Shown here one piece after another: positions 47,451 through 59,633 of a stretch of 64,000 bases of DNA. The notes beneath the pieces are model-generated. The model worked only from the letters and a program-made list of their open reading frames with translations. It had not been told where the DNA came from and ran no database searches. The stretch covers positions 29,363,388-29,427,387 of the forward strand of contig OY754969.1 in assembly GCA_963576475.1 (NCBI GenBank). The letters are read 5' to 3'. The DNA is from Molanna angustata. Its lineage: Eukaryota > Arthropoda > Insecta > Trichoptera > Molannidae. Position 1 is the stretch's first letter, and every line of letters begins with the position of its first letter. Position numbers and translations under genes: made by a program.

Positions 47451-48422
47451 TATAAACATAAAAAACCAAATAGTTAAAAGAAAATAATTAATTGATCAAA
47501 TTAATCCACAGAACGTTTTAAATAGGTCTTGTCTCGCGACATGCACGTAAAGTATAAACAAATAATACCAATTTATACGAAAAAAAAATCCTTTCCTAGA
47601 ATAAGGGGTTACCCAATTATATGGAATTATCCAATGTAATAGGCCGTTTCCACGCTCGCCTTGGCTCGGCGAGAGATCTCGAGCTCTCATATTTCTGAAT
47701 ACCAGAATCCAACTTAAACTCCGAAGTATGTAAATAAATAAATAAAATAAATAATAGTTAAAATATTTTTTTTATATTCTGATATGCATTTCTTTTAGAA
47801 TTTTTAAATAATATTTATTATTGAAAAATGTCTATTGTTTGATTAAGAACATGTACATGTAGAGATAATTGAAAAATCCTATATTATAATAAAAATACGT
47901 AAGGTCAAAAGTAATGGCCGATATAACCTCAGCATCCTTCATGTTTTGATACTGACGGGCTCGCGAGCATGTAAATAGTGTCCGAGCTGTCGACTTTTAA
48001 GCCGTTTACACGCTCGCCGAGACGTTCGCCGCGCCTATACCAACGTATAAATCCGGCATAAGGGTTGATTTAATGTCTGCTCCACACTTAGTCCGCAATG
48101 ACGAACTTTCCGGGAATCACATGAGATATTTTATATATTTTTTCAATAAAAGATATATAAATAGTTTGAATAGTACAGGTATCGCCAAATAACTTTTTAA
48201 CAGAAAGGAAGATATTTGAAGATATTTGGCGATAATTATATACTGTTTTTTTCTTTTACAAAAAGAAAAAATGCTTATGCTGAGAATACTTGTAATAACG
48301 ATTCAATACATTGACAAGAGCAATAATGTCATTTTTTTTTTTAAAACAAACAAACTTCAAATAGATAGTTTAAAAGGGTAGAATGTTTGCACCTCGAAGT
48401 GGTTGCCTTTACCAGTGCGCAT
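47451..48422. promoter_or_regulatory. Inner right flank with repeated GCCGTTT(C/A)CACGCTCGCC motif
   Basis: GGCCGTTTCCACGCTCGCC (about 47,642) and AGCCGTTTACACGCTCGCC (about 48,000) are direct repeats about 360 bp apart in GC-rich patches. They lie upstream of the minus-strand gene starting at 47,450. A promoter or element-internal site is possible, as is a MITE end; position is the only support. No coding sequence is seen. Confidence 0.3.
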
Positions 48423-51400
48423 TGAACACAATGTTGCGGTTTATTTTTTATGATTTTTATTTTTGCGTCAGATGCAGATTGTAGTGCTACATACACGTCA
48501 GAAAAATTGAGGGTATCTTAGACCAAATAAAAGTGCTAGATTTTTTTTAATATTATATTTGACATCAAAATTTTCCGTTAATCCGCTTTAATACAATGTT
48601 GCGGTTTATTTTTTATGATTTTTATTTTAGCGTCAGATGCAGATTGTAGTGCTACATACACGTCAGAAAAATTGAGGGTATCTTTGACCAAATAAAAGTG
48701 CTAGATTTTTTTTTAATATTATATATGACATCAAAATTTTCCGTTAATCCGCTTGAACACAATGTTGCGGTTTATTTTTTATAATTTTTATTTTAGCGTC
48801 AGATGCAGATTGTAGTGCTACATACACGTCAGAAAAATTGAGGGTATCTTTGACCAAATAAAAGTGCTAGATTTTTTTTTAATATTATATATGACATCAA
48901 AATTTTCCGTTAATCCGCTTGAACACAATGTTGCGGTTTATTTTTTATATTTTTTATTTTTGCGTCAGATGCACATTGTAGTGCTACATACACGTCAGAA
49001 AAATTGAGGGTATCTTTGGCCAAATAAAAGTGCAGGATTTTTTTTTTAATATTACATTATTCTACAAAATATGCGGTTAATCGGCTTGCACACAATGTTG
49101 CGGTTTATTTTTTATAAGTTTTATTTTTGCGTCAGATGCACATTGTAGTGCTACATACACTCCAGAAAAATTGAGGGTATCTTTGACCAAATAAAAGTGC
49201 TAGATTTTTTTTAATATTATATTTGACATCAAAATTTTCCGTTAATCCGCTTGAACACAATGTTGCGGTTTATTTTTTATAAATTTTATTTTTGCGTCAG
49301 ATGCACATTGTAGTGCTACATATACTTCAGAAAAATTGAGGGTATCTTTGACCAAATAAAAGTGCAAGATTTTTTTTAATATTATATTTGACTTCAAAAT
49401 TTTCCGTTAATCCGCTTGAACACAATGTTGCGGTTTATTTTTTATAAATTTTATTTTTGCGTCAGATGCACATTGTAGTGCTACATATACCTCAGAAAAA
49501 ATGAGGGTATCTTTGATCAAATAAAAGTGCAAGATTTTTTTTAATATTATATTTGACTTCAAAATTTTCCGTTAATCGGCTTGAAAACAATGTTGCGGTT
49601 TATTTTATTTGAATTTTATTTTTGCGTCAGATGCACATTGTAGTGCTACATACACCTTAGAAAAATTGAGGGTATCTTTGACCAAATAAAAGTGCTAGAT
49701 TTTTTATTAATATTATATTTGACATCAAAATTTTCCGTTGATCCGCATGAACACAATGTTGCGGTTTATTTTTTATAAATTTTATTTTTGCGTCAGATGC
49801 ACATTGTAGTGCTACATACACCTCAGAAAAATTGAGGGTATCTTTGATCAAATAAAAGTGCTAGATTTTTTTTTAATATTATATTTGACTTCAAAATTTT
49901 CCGTTAATCGGCTTGAAAACAATGTTGCGGTTTATTTTATTTGAATTTTATTTTTGCGTCAGATGCACATTGTAGTGCTACATACACCTCAGAAAAAATG
50001 AGGGTATCTTTGATCAAATAAAAGTGCTAGATTTTTTTTTAATATTATATTTGACTTCAAAATTTTCCGTTAATCGGCTTGAAAACAATGTTGCGGTTTA
50101 TTTTAGTTGAATTTTATTTTTGCTTCAGATGCACATTGTAGTGCTACATACACCTCAGAAAAATTGAGGGTATCGTTGACGAAATAAAAGTGCTAGATTT
50201 TTTTTAATATTATATTTGACTTCAAAATTTTCCGTTAATCCGCTTGAACACAATGTTGCGGTTTATTTTTTATAAATTTTATTTTTGCGTCAGATGCACA
50301 TTGTAGTGCTACATACACCTCAGAAAATTTGAGGGTATCTTTGACCAAATAAAAGTGCTAGATTTTTTTTAATATTATATTTGACATCAAAATTTTCCGT
50401 TAATCCGCTTGAACACAATGTTGCGGTTTATTTTTTATAAATTTTATTTTTGCGTCAGATGCACATTGTAGTGCTCCATATACCTCAGAAAAATTGAGGG
50501 TATCTTTGACCAAATAAAAGTGCAAGATTTTTTTTAATATTATATTTGACTTCAAAATTTTCCGTTAATCGGCTTGAAAACAATGTTGCGGTTTATTTTA
50601 TTTGAATTTTATTTTTGCGTCAGATGCACATTGTAGTGCTACATACACCTTAGAAAAATTGAGGGTATCTTTGACCAAATAAAAGTGCTAGATTTTTTTT
50701 TAATTTTATATTTGACTTCAAAATTTTCCGTTAATCGGCTTGAAAACAATGTTGCGGTTTATTTTATTTGAATTTTATTTTTGCTTCAGATGCACATTGT
50801 AGTGCTACATACACCTCAGAAAAATTGAGGGTATCTTTGACCAAATAAAAGTGCTAGATTTTTTTTTAATATTATATTTTACTTCAAAATTTTCCGTTAA
50901 TCGGCTTGAAAACAATGTTGCGGTTTATTTTATTTGAATTTTATTTTTGCGTCAGATGCACATTAAAGTGCTACATACACCTCAGAAAAATTGAGGGTAT
51001 CTTTGACCAAATAAAAGTGCTAGATTTTTTTTAATATTATATTTGACATCAAAATTTTCCGTTAATCCGCTTGAACACAATGTTGCGGTTTATTTTTTAT
51101 AAATTTTATTTTTGCGTCAGATGCACATTGTAGTGCTTCATATACCTCAGAAAAATTGAGGGTATCTTTGACCAAATAAAAGTGCAAGATTTTTTTTAAT
51201 ATTATATTTGACTTCAAAATTTTCCGTTAATCGGCTTGAAAACAATGTTGCGGTTTATTTTATTTGAATTTTATTTTTGCGTCAGATGCACATTGTAGTG
51301 CTACATACACCTTAGAAAAATTGAGGGTATCTTTGACCAAATAAAAGTGCAAGATTTTTTATTAATATTATATTTGACGTCAAAATTTTCCGTTGATCCG

Positions 51401-54400
51401 CTTGAACACAATGTTGCGGTTTATTTTTTATAAATTTTATTTTTGCGTCAGATGCACATTGTAGTGCTACATACACCTCAGAAAAATTGAGGGTATTTTT
51501 GATCAAATAAAAGTGCTAGATTTTTTTTAAATTTTATATTTGACTTCAAAATTTTCCGTTAATCGGCTTGAAAACAATGTTGCGGTTTATTTTATTTGAA
51601 TTTTATTTTTGCTTCAGATGCACATTGTAGTGCTACATACACCTCAGAAAAATTGAGGGTATCTTTGACCAAATAAAAGTGCTAGATTTTTTTTTAATAT
51701 TATATCTGACTTCAAAATTTTCCGTTAATCGGCTTGAAAACAATGTTGCGGTTTATTTTATTTGAAATTTATTTTTGCGTCAGATGCACATTGTAGTGCT
51801 ACATACACCTCAGAAAAATTGAGGGTATCTTTGACCAAATAAAAGTGCTAGATTTTTTATTAATGTTATATTTGACTTCAAAATTTTCCGTTAATCGGCT
51901 TGAAAACAATGTTGCGGTTTATTTTATTTGAATTTTATTTTTGAGTCAGATGCACATTGTAGTGCTAAATACACCTTAGAAAAATTGAGGGTATCTTTGA
52001 CCAAATAAAAGTGCTAGATTTTTTATTAATATTATATTTGACATCAAAATTTTCCGTTAATCCGCTTGAACACAATGTTGCGGATTTTTGCGTCAGATGC
52101 ACATTGTAGTGCTACATATACCTCAGAAAAATTGAGGGTATCTTTGACCAAATAAAAGTGCAAGATTTTTTTTAATATTATATTTGACTTCAAAATTTTC
52201 CGTTAATCGGCTTGAAAACAATGTTGCGGTTTATTTTATTTGAATTTTCTTTTTGCGTCAGATGCACATTGTAGTGCTACGTACACCTTAGAAAAATTGA
52301 GGGTATCTTTGACCAAATAAAAGTGCTAGATTTTTTATTAATATTATATTTGACGTCAAAATTTTCCGTTGATCCGCTTGAACACAATGTTGCGGTTTAT
52401 TTTTTATAAATTTTATTTTTGCGTCAGATGCACATTGTAGTGCTACATACACCTCAGAAAAATTGAGGGTATCTTTGACCAAATAAAAGTGCTAGATTTT
52501 TTTTTAATATTATATTTTACTTCAAAATTTTCCGTTAATCGGCTTGAAAACAATGTTGCGGTTTATTTCATTTGAATTTTATTTTTTCGTCAGATGCACA
52601 TTAAAGTGTTACATACACCTCAGAAAAATTGAGGGTATCTTTGACCAAATAAAAGTGCTAGATTTTTTTTAATATTACATATATTTGACATCAAAATTTT
52701 CCGTTAATCCGCTTGAACACAATGTTGCGGTTTATTTTTTATAAATTTTATTTTTGCGTCAGATGCACATTGTAGTGCTACATACACCTCAGAAAAATTG
52801 AGGGTATCTTTGACCAAATAAAAGTGCTAGATTTTTTTTTAATATTATATTTTACTTCAAAATTTTCCGTTAATCGGCTTGAAAACAATGTTGCGGTTTA
52901 TTTTATTTGAATTTTATTTTTTCGTCAGATGCACATTAAAGTGCTACATACACGTCAGAAAAATTGAGGGTATCTTTGGCCAAATAAAAGTGCAGGATTT
53001 TTTTTAATATTATATTTGACTTCAAAATTTTCCGTTAATCCGCTTGAACACAATGTTGCGGTTTATTTTTTATAAATTTTATTTTTGCGTCAGATGCACA
53101 TTGTAGTGCTACATACACCTCAGAAAAATTGAGGGTATCTTTGACCAAATAAAAGTGCTAGATTTTTTATTAATGTTATATTTGACTTCAAAATTTTCCG
53201 TTAATCGGCTTGAAAACAATGTTGCGGTTTATTTTATTTGAATTTTATTTTTGAGTCAGATGCACATTGTAGTGCTACATACACTTTAGAAAAATTGAGG
53301 GTATCTTTGACCAAATAAAAGTGCTAGATTTTTTATTAATATTATATTTGACATCAAAATTTTCCGTTAATCCGCTTGAACACAATGTTGCGGTTTATTT
53401 TTTATAAATTTTATTTTTGCGTCAGATGCACATTGTAGTGCTACATACACCTCAGAAAAATTGAGGGTATCTTTGACCAAATAAAAGTGCTAGATTTTTT
53501 TTAATATTATATTTGACATCAAAATTTTCCGTTAATCCGCTTGAACACAATGTTGCGGTTTATTTTTTATAAATTTTATTTTTGCGTCAGATGCACATTG
53601 TAGTGCTACATACACCTCAGAAAAATTGAGGGTATCTTTGATCAAATAAAAGTGCTAGATTTTTTTTTAATATTATATTTGACTTCAAAATTTTCGGTTA
53701 ATGGGCTTGAAAACAATGTTGCGGTTTATTTTATTTGAATTTTATTTTTGCTTTAGATGCACATTGTAGTGCTACATACACCTCAGAAAAATTGAGGGTA
53801 TCTTTGACCAAATAAAAGTGCTAGATTTTGTTTTAATATTATATTTGACATCAAAATTTTCCGTTAATCCGCTTGAACACAATGTTGCGGTTTATTTTTT
53901 ATAAATTTTATTTTTGCGTCAGATGCACATTGTAGTGCTACATACACCTCAGAAAAATTAAGGGTATCTTTGACCAAATAAAAGTGCTAGATTTTTTTTT
54001 AATATTATATTTGACTTCAAAATTTTCCGTTAATCGGCTTGAAAACAATGTTGCGGTTTATTTTATTTGAATTTTATTTTTTCGTCAGATGCACATTAAA
54101 GTGCTTCATACACGTCAGAAAAATTGAGGGTATCTTTGGCCAAATAAAAGTGCAGGATTTTTTTTAATATTATATTTGACTTCAAAATTTTCCGTTAATC
54201 CGCTTGAACACAATGTTGCGGTTTATTTTTTATAAATTTTATTTTTGCGTCAGATGCACATTGTAGTGCTACATACACCTCAGAAAAATTGAGGGTATCT
54301 TTGACCAAATAAAAGTGCTAGATTTTTTATTAATGTTATATTTGACTTCAAATATTTCCGTTAATCGGCTTGAAAACAATGTTGCGGTTTATTTTATTTG

Positions 54401-55385
54401 AATTTTATTTTTGAGTCAGATGCACATTGTAGTGCTACATACACCTTAGAAAAATTGAGGGTATCTTTGACCAAATAAAAGTGCTAGATTTTTTATTAAT
54501 ATTATATTTGACATCAAAATTTTCCGTTAATCCGCTTGAACACAATGTTGCGGTTTATTTTTTATAAATTTTATTTTTGCGTCAGATGCACATTGTAGTG
54601 CTACATACACCTCAGAAAAATTGAGGGTATCTTTGACCAAATAAAAGTGCTAGATTTTTTTTAATATTATATTTGACATCAAAATTTTCCGTTAATCCGC
54701 TTGAACACAATGTTGCGGTTTATTTTTTATAAATTTTATTTTTGCGTCAGATGCACATTGTAGTGCTACATACACCTCAGAAAAATTGAGGGTATCTTTG
54801 ATCAAATAAAAGTGCTAGATTTTTTTTTAATATTATATTTGACTTCAAAATTTTCGGTTAATGGGCTTGAAAACAATGTTGCGGTTTATTTTATTTGAAT
54901 TTTATTTTTGCTTTAGATGCACATTGTAGTGCTACATACACCTCAGAAAAATTGAGGGTATCTTTGACCAAATAAAAGTGCTAGATTTTGTTTTAATATT
55001 ATATTTGACATCAAAATTTTCCGTTAATCCGCTTGAACACAATGTTGCGGTTTATTTTTTATAAATTTTATTTTTGCGTCAGATGCACATTGTAGTGCTA
55101 CATACACCTCAGAAAAATTGAGGGTATCTTTGACCAAATAAAAGTGCTAGATTTTTTTTTAATATTATATTTGACTTCAAAATTTTCCGTTAATCGGCTT
55201 GAAAACAATGTTGCGGTTTATTTTATTTGAAAAATTATTTTTGCGTCAGATGCAAATTGTAGTGCTACATACACCTCAGAAAAATTGAGGGTATCTTTGA
55301 CCAAATAAAAGTGCTAGATTTTTTTTAATATTATATTTGACTTCAAAATTTTCCGTTCCGAGGGTATCTTTGGCCAAATAAAATA
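48423..55385 (-). repeat. 166-bp tandem repeat array, right arm
   Basis: Inverted relative to 33,670-37,145, about 42 units, so twice as long. It ends TTTCCGTTCCGAGGGTATCT then TTGGCCAAATAAAATATCGA, the exact mirror of the left-arm junction at 33,664-33,712. Units near the interior (48,420-49,100) are more diverged (CACGTCAG, GTGCAGG variants). Confidence 0.95.
52978..55300 (-). repeat. 1,160-bp higher-order duplication inside the right array
   Basis: Variant landmarks recur exactly 1,160 bp apart: GGCCAAATAAAAGTGCAGGA (52,978 and 54,138), TTCGGTTAATGGGCTTGAAA (53,693 and 54,853) and GATTTTGTTTTAATATT (53,824 and 54,984). This is a recent seven-unit tandem duplication with almost no divergence. 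Confidence 0.9.
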
Positions 55386-57806
55386 TCGAGGTTTACTTTA
55401 TTTATATTCAGTAAGTACGTAAAATATAAAAATATACTTGAGTGGGCATACACGCATGTGTAATGTTTTATTTAATTAGGTTATGTGTATCCGCAAACCT
55501 GCCGCTGTTTACCCTACATGGTGAGGTATATCGAGGTTTACTTTATTTATTTTCAGTAAGTACGTAAATTATTAAAAAATGTGTGTGGGCATACCCGCAT
55601 GTGTAATGCTTTATTTTATTAGTTTATGCGTATCCGCAAACCTGTCGATGGTTACCCTACATGGTGGGGTATAACGAGGATTACTTTATTTATATCCAGT
55701 TAGTACGTAAATTATTAAAAAAATGTGCATAGTGGGCATACACGCATGTGTAGTGCTTAATTTTATTAGGTTATGCGTTTCCGCAAACCTGTCGCTGATT
55801 ACCCTTCATGGTGGTGTATTTATATTCAGTTAGTACGTAAATTATAAAAAATGTGCTTTATTTTATTAGGTTATGCGTTTCCGCAAACCTGTCGCTGGTT
55901 ACCCCACATGGTGGTGTATTTATATCCAGTAAGTACTTAAATTATAATAAATTGTGCGTGGGCATACACGAATGTGTAGTGCTTTATTTTAATAGGTTAT
56001 GCGTTTCCGCAAACCTGTCGCTGGTTACCCCACATGGTGGTGTATTTATATTCAGTAAGTACTTAAATTATAAGAAAATGTGCGTGGGCATACACGAATG
56101 TGTAGTGCTTTATTTTATTAGGTTATCCGCAAATCTGTAGCTGGTTGCCCTACATGGTGGTGTATTTATATTCACTAAGTACGTATATTATAAAAAAAAT
56201 GTGCGTGGGCATACATGCATGTGTAGTGCATAATTTTCTTAGGTTATGCGTTTTCGCAAACCTGTCGCTGGTTACCCTACATGCTGGTGTATTTATATTC
56301 ACTAAGTACGTTTATTAAAAAAAAATATGCGTGGGCATACATGCATGTGTAGTCCTTTATTTTATTAGGTTATGCGTTTCCGCAAACCTGTCGCTGGTTC
56401 CCATATATGGTGGTGAATTTATATTCAGTAAGTATGTAAATTATAAAAAAATGTGCGTGGGCATACACGCCTGTGTAGTGCTTAATTTTATTAGGTTATG
56501 CGTTTCCGCAAACCTGTCGCTGATTACCCTTCATGGTGGTGTATTTATATTCAGTTAGTACGTAAATTATAAAAAATGTGCGTGGGCATACACGCATTTG
56601 TAGTGCTTATTTTTATTAGGTTATGCGTTTCCTCAAACCTGTCGCTGGTTACCCCACATGGTGGTGTATGTATATTCAGTAAGTACTTAAATTATAATAA
56701 AATGTGCGTGGGCATACACGAATGTGTAGTGCTTTATTTTATTAGGTTATCCGCAAATCTGTCGCTGGTTACCCTACATGGTGGTGTATTTATATTCACT
56801 AAGTACGTATATTATAAAAAAATGTGCGTGGGCATACATGCATGTGTAGTGCATAATTTTCTTAGGTTATGCGTTTTCGCAAACCTGTCGCTGGTTACCC
56901 TACATGGTGGTGTATTTATATTCACTAAGTACGTTTATTATAAAAAAAAATGTGCGTGGGCATACACGCATGTGTAGTCCTTTATTTTATTAGGTTATAC
57001 GTTTCCGCAAACCTGTCGCTGGTTCCCATATATGGTGGTGAATTTATATTCAGTAAGTATGTAAATTATAAAAAAATGTGCGTGGGCATACACGCCTGTG
57101 TAGTGCTTAATTTTATTAGGTTATGCGTTTCCGCAAACCTGTCGCTGATTACCCTTCATGGTGGTGTATGTATATTCAGTTAGTACGTAAATTATAAAAA
57201 ATGTGCGTGGGCATACACGCATTTGTAGTGCTTTATTTTATTAGGTTATGCGTTTCCTCAAACCTGTCGCTGGTTACCCCACATGGTGGTGTATGTATAT
57301 TCAGTAAGTACATAAATTATAATAAAATGTGCGTGGGCATACACGAATTCGTAGTGCTTTATTTTATTAGGTTATCCGCAAATCTGTCGCTGGTTACCCT
57401 ACATGGTGGTGTATTTATATTCACTAAGTACGTAAATTATAAAAAAAAATGTGCGTGGGCATACATGCATGTGTAGTGCATAATTTTCTTAGGTTATGCG
57501 TTTTCGCAAACCTGTCGCTGGTTACCCTACATGGTGGTGTATTTATATTCACTAAGTACGTTTATTATAAATAAAATGTGCGTGGGCATACACGCATGTG
57601 TAGTCCTTTATTTTATTAGGTTATGCGTTTCCGCAAACCTGTCGCTGATACCCTACATGGTGGTGTATTTATATTTAGTAAGTACGTAGATTATAAAAAA
57701 ATGTGTGTGGATATACACGCATGTGTAATGCTTTATATTATTAGGTTATGCGTTTCCGCAAACCTGTCGCTGGTTACCCTATATGGTGGGGTATAACGAC
57801 GTTTAC
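55386..57806 (+). repeat. 126-bp tandem repeat array, right arm
   Basis: Reverse-complement counterpart of the left arrays: GGTTTGCGGAAACGCATAAC appears as GTTATGCGTTTCCGCAAACC. About 19-20 units. Some carry a deletion (TTAGGTTATCCGCAAATCTG) absent from the left arm. A segment of about 620 bp (56,331-56,950 and 56,960-57,580) is itself duplicated. Confidence 0.95.
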
Positions 57807-58062
57807 CTTATTTATATTCAGATTATTTTCAATTTTTTTCCGTTTATTTTATCGTTCATTAATGCATAAATAAGTAAATAATTTAAAAAAACTAGTTAAT
57901 GCATAAATAAATAAATAAACAAGCAATTAAAACTACAAATAAAATATATATAATAAATAAATAAATAAATAAAAAATATTTTTTCCTTGGGTTATCACTA
58001 TTGTATCCTGACCATTGATCCGTTAGTTCATTCCGTTAGAACGTTCGAAACTTCAGCCACAT
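57807..58062 (-). repeat. Outer unique part of the right terminal inverted repeat
   Basis: Reverse complement of 28,829-29,093, ending TTCGAAACTTCAGCCACAT directly before the TTTGTTTAA duplication. Confidence 0.93.
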
Positions 58063-58758
58063 TTTGTTTAATCAAATTTTAACCATTTATATCATCCTAT
58101 TTTGAATAATTTTCAACACCTTCATATTTGATTTCGTTGACGATATTTAAAGAATGGGGGTTTTGGCCATTACTGAACTCTTCACAACGTTTATATTTAA
58201 ATTATAAACTATTTACTATAGTTTAAGTCTTCTTCTTCTTCGTTAATGTAGACTTTTGTGTCAATTTTAAGTCTATCAGTCTAATTGTGCAAAAATATAA
58301 TGCACACTTGATGAAAAAATATAAAAACGAATGGGATGTGACCAACACTAGATCTCTTCAGTACGCATTATTTAATCAAATTTTAACCACATTCCAACAT
58401 CCAAAATTACTAAATTTTTTTTAAAGGTACATATTACAATTTGTTTTCGATGATAATATTTAAAAATGGGGGTTGTGGCCAAACCAATCTCTTTACAAAG
58501 TTGATAAACAGTCATATTTAAAACCATTTCGCATAGTCCATGCGTGCAGAAATAGTATATAGCACTTTATAGCAATATATAAAAAAGAATGGGTTGTGGC
58601 CATCACTTGAACATTTTACAATGCTTAAACTCAATCAAATTTCAAACCACTTTTCATAGTCCGATATTGCAAAATAATTGGGTGACAATATTATAAAAAC
58701 GATTGCTTATTCCTTCTCAATTTTACATTCTTGGCCAACGGCGGGACATAAAAGCTAG
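58063..58758 (+). mobile_element. Non-autonomous Helitron, copy 2, 3' part
   Basis: It restarts with TTTGTTTAATCAAATTTTAA and follows copy 1 (25,893-26,561) to the end GGGACATAAAAGCTAG, followed by T. An extra TTGATTTCGTTGACGATATT-like piece near 58,125 is absent from copy 1. Confidence 0.88.
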
Positions 58759-58867
58759 TATTATAATATGTAACTGTACGGTTTGGCAGTGTGAATAACT
58801 TAGTTAGAGTAACCAAATGATTTGTTGTAACCATAATTTCTTTAAACATGATATTTTGCATAAAAAT

Positions 58868-59050
58868 ATTTCAATTTAGGCACTAGTGATGAGTAAATGC
58901 AAGAATAGTTTTGAACCCATGGTCTTAGAGTTGATCGAGTCTCAGTCATGGTCTTGTATACCCAATACCCAGTCTTGGTCTTGGCTTTGTGACATTTACA
59001 AAAACATATTTTTTATTTTTCTGTTAAAATTCACAATCGTCTCACAAATC
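58868..59050 (+). repeat. Fragment related to the inverted-repeat element at 22,340
   Basis: TGATGAGTAAATGCAAGAAT, GTCTTGGTCTTGGCTTTGTG and TATTTTTCTGTTAAAATTCA resemble pieces around 22,345 and 23,045-23,120. The match is partial. Confidence 0.4.
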
Positions 59051-59633
59051 CTTCGCAACACAGATTTTTTAGAGCACCCGTTTCCCAGCTTATTTCTGTT
59101 CAAAATTGGCTTCCATATTTAACCAACCTGAATTACATAGATGGACTTATCCATATGTAGCGTTTTGGAATGAGAGCTATTAATTTGTTTCTTTATTTGT
59201 TTACTAGTGTGTCACGGTGCATTGGTGCCCCTTTAGCTGACTTTTTATTGTTGATATGAAATATACTGAACCCGAATTTCATAACCTTAATGCGTTATTA
59301 TTAAACATTATACGAATATTATTAATCACGTCGATGGGTAACTGTTCTCGCTAATATTATAGAAAAAAAAATGAAAATATGAAATAATGACAATAAAGAA
59401 TTGAATATTATAATGCGTTATAATAAACTAAATATTTTTCCTACAGCGACATAAGCTAAAGTAGGCAGGTACCAAAGTACTAACTGAATTGTTAATAAAT
59501 ATATGTAAACATTGAATGCGACATAATCAGTACTGTCGTTGAAAGTATGCGATCGTTCGGTGTTATACTATTGTGTTTAAACGCATTTCTATAATATTTG
59601 TATAAAGTAAATAAACGTAGCAATAATTAGACC

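Noticed and set aside
55853..57476. Open frames with CVGIHACVVLYFIRL-type repeats in the 126-bp arrays (also 29,573-29,947 and 32,714-32,953)
   Set aside because: Pure periodicity of a roughly 126-bp unit (multiple of three); unit length shifts break the frame repeatedly.
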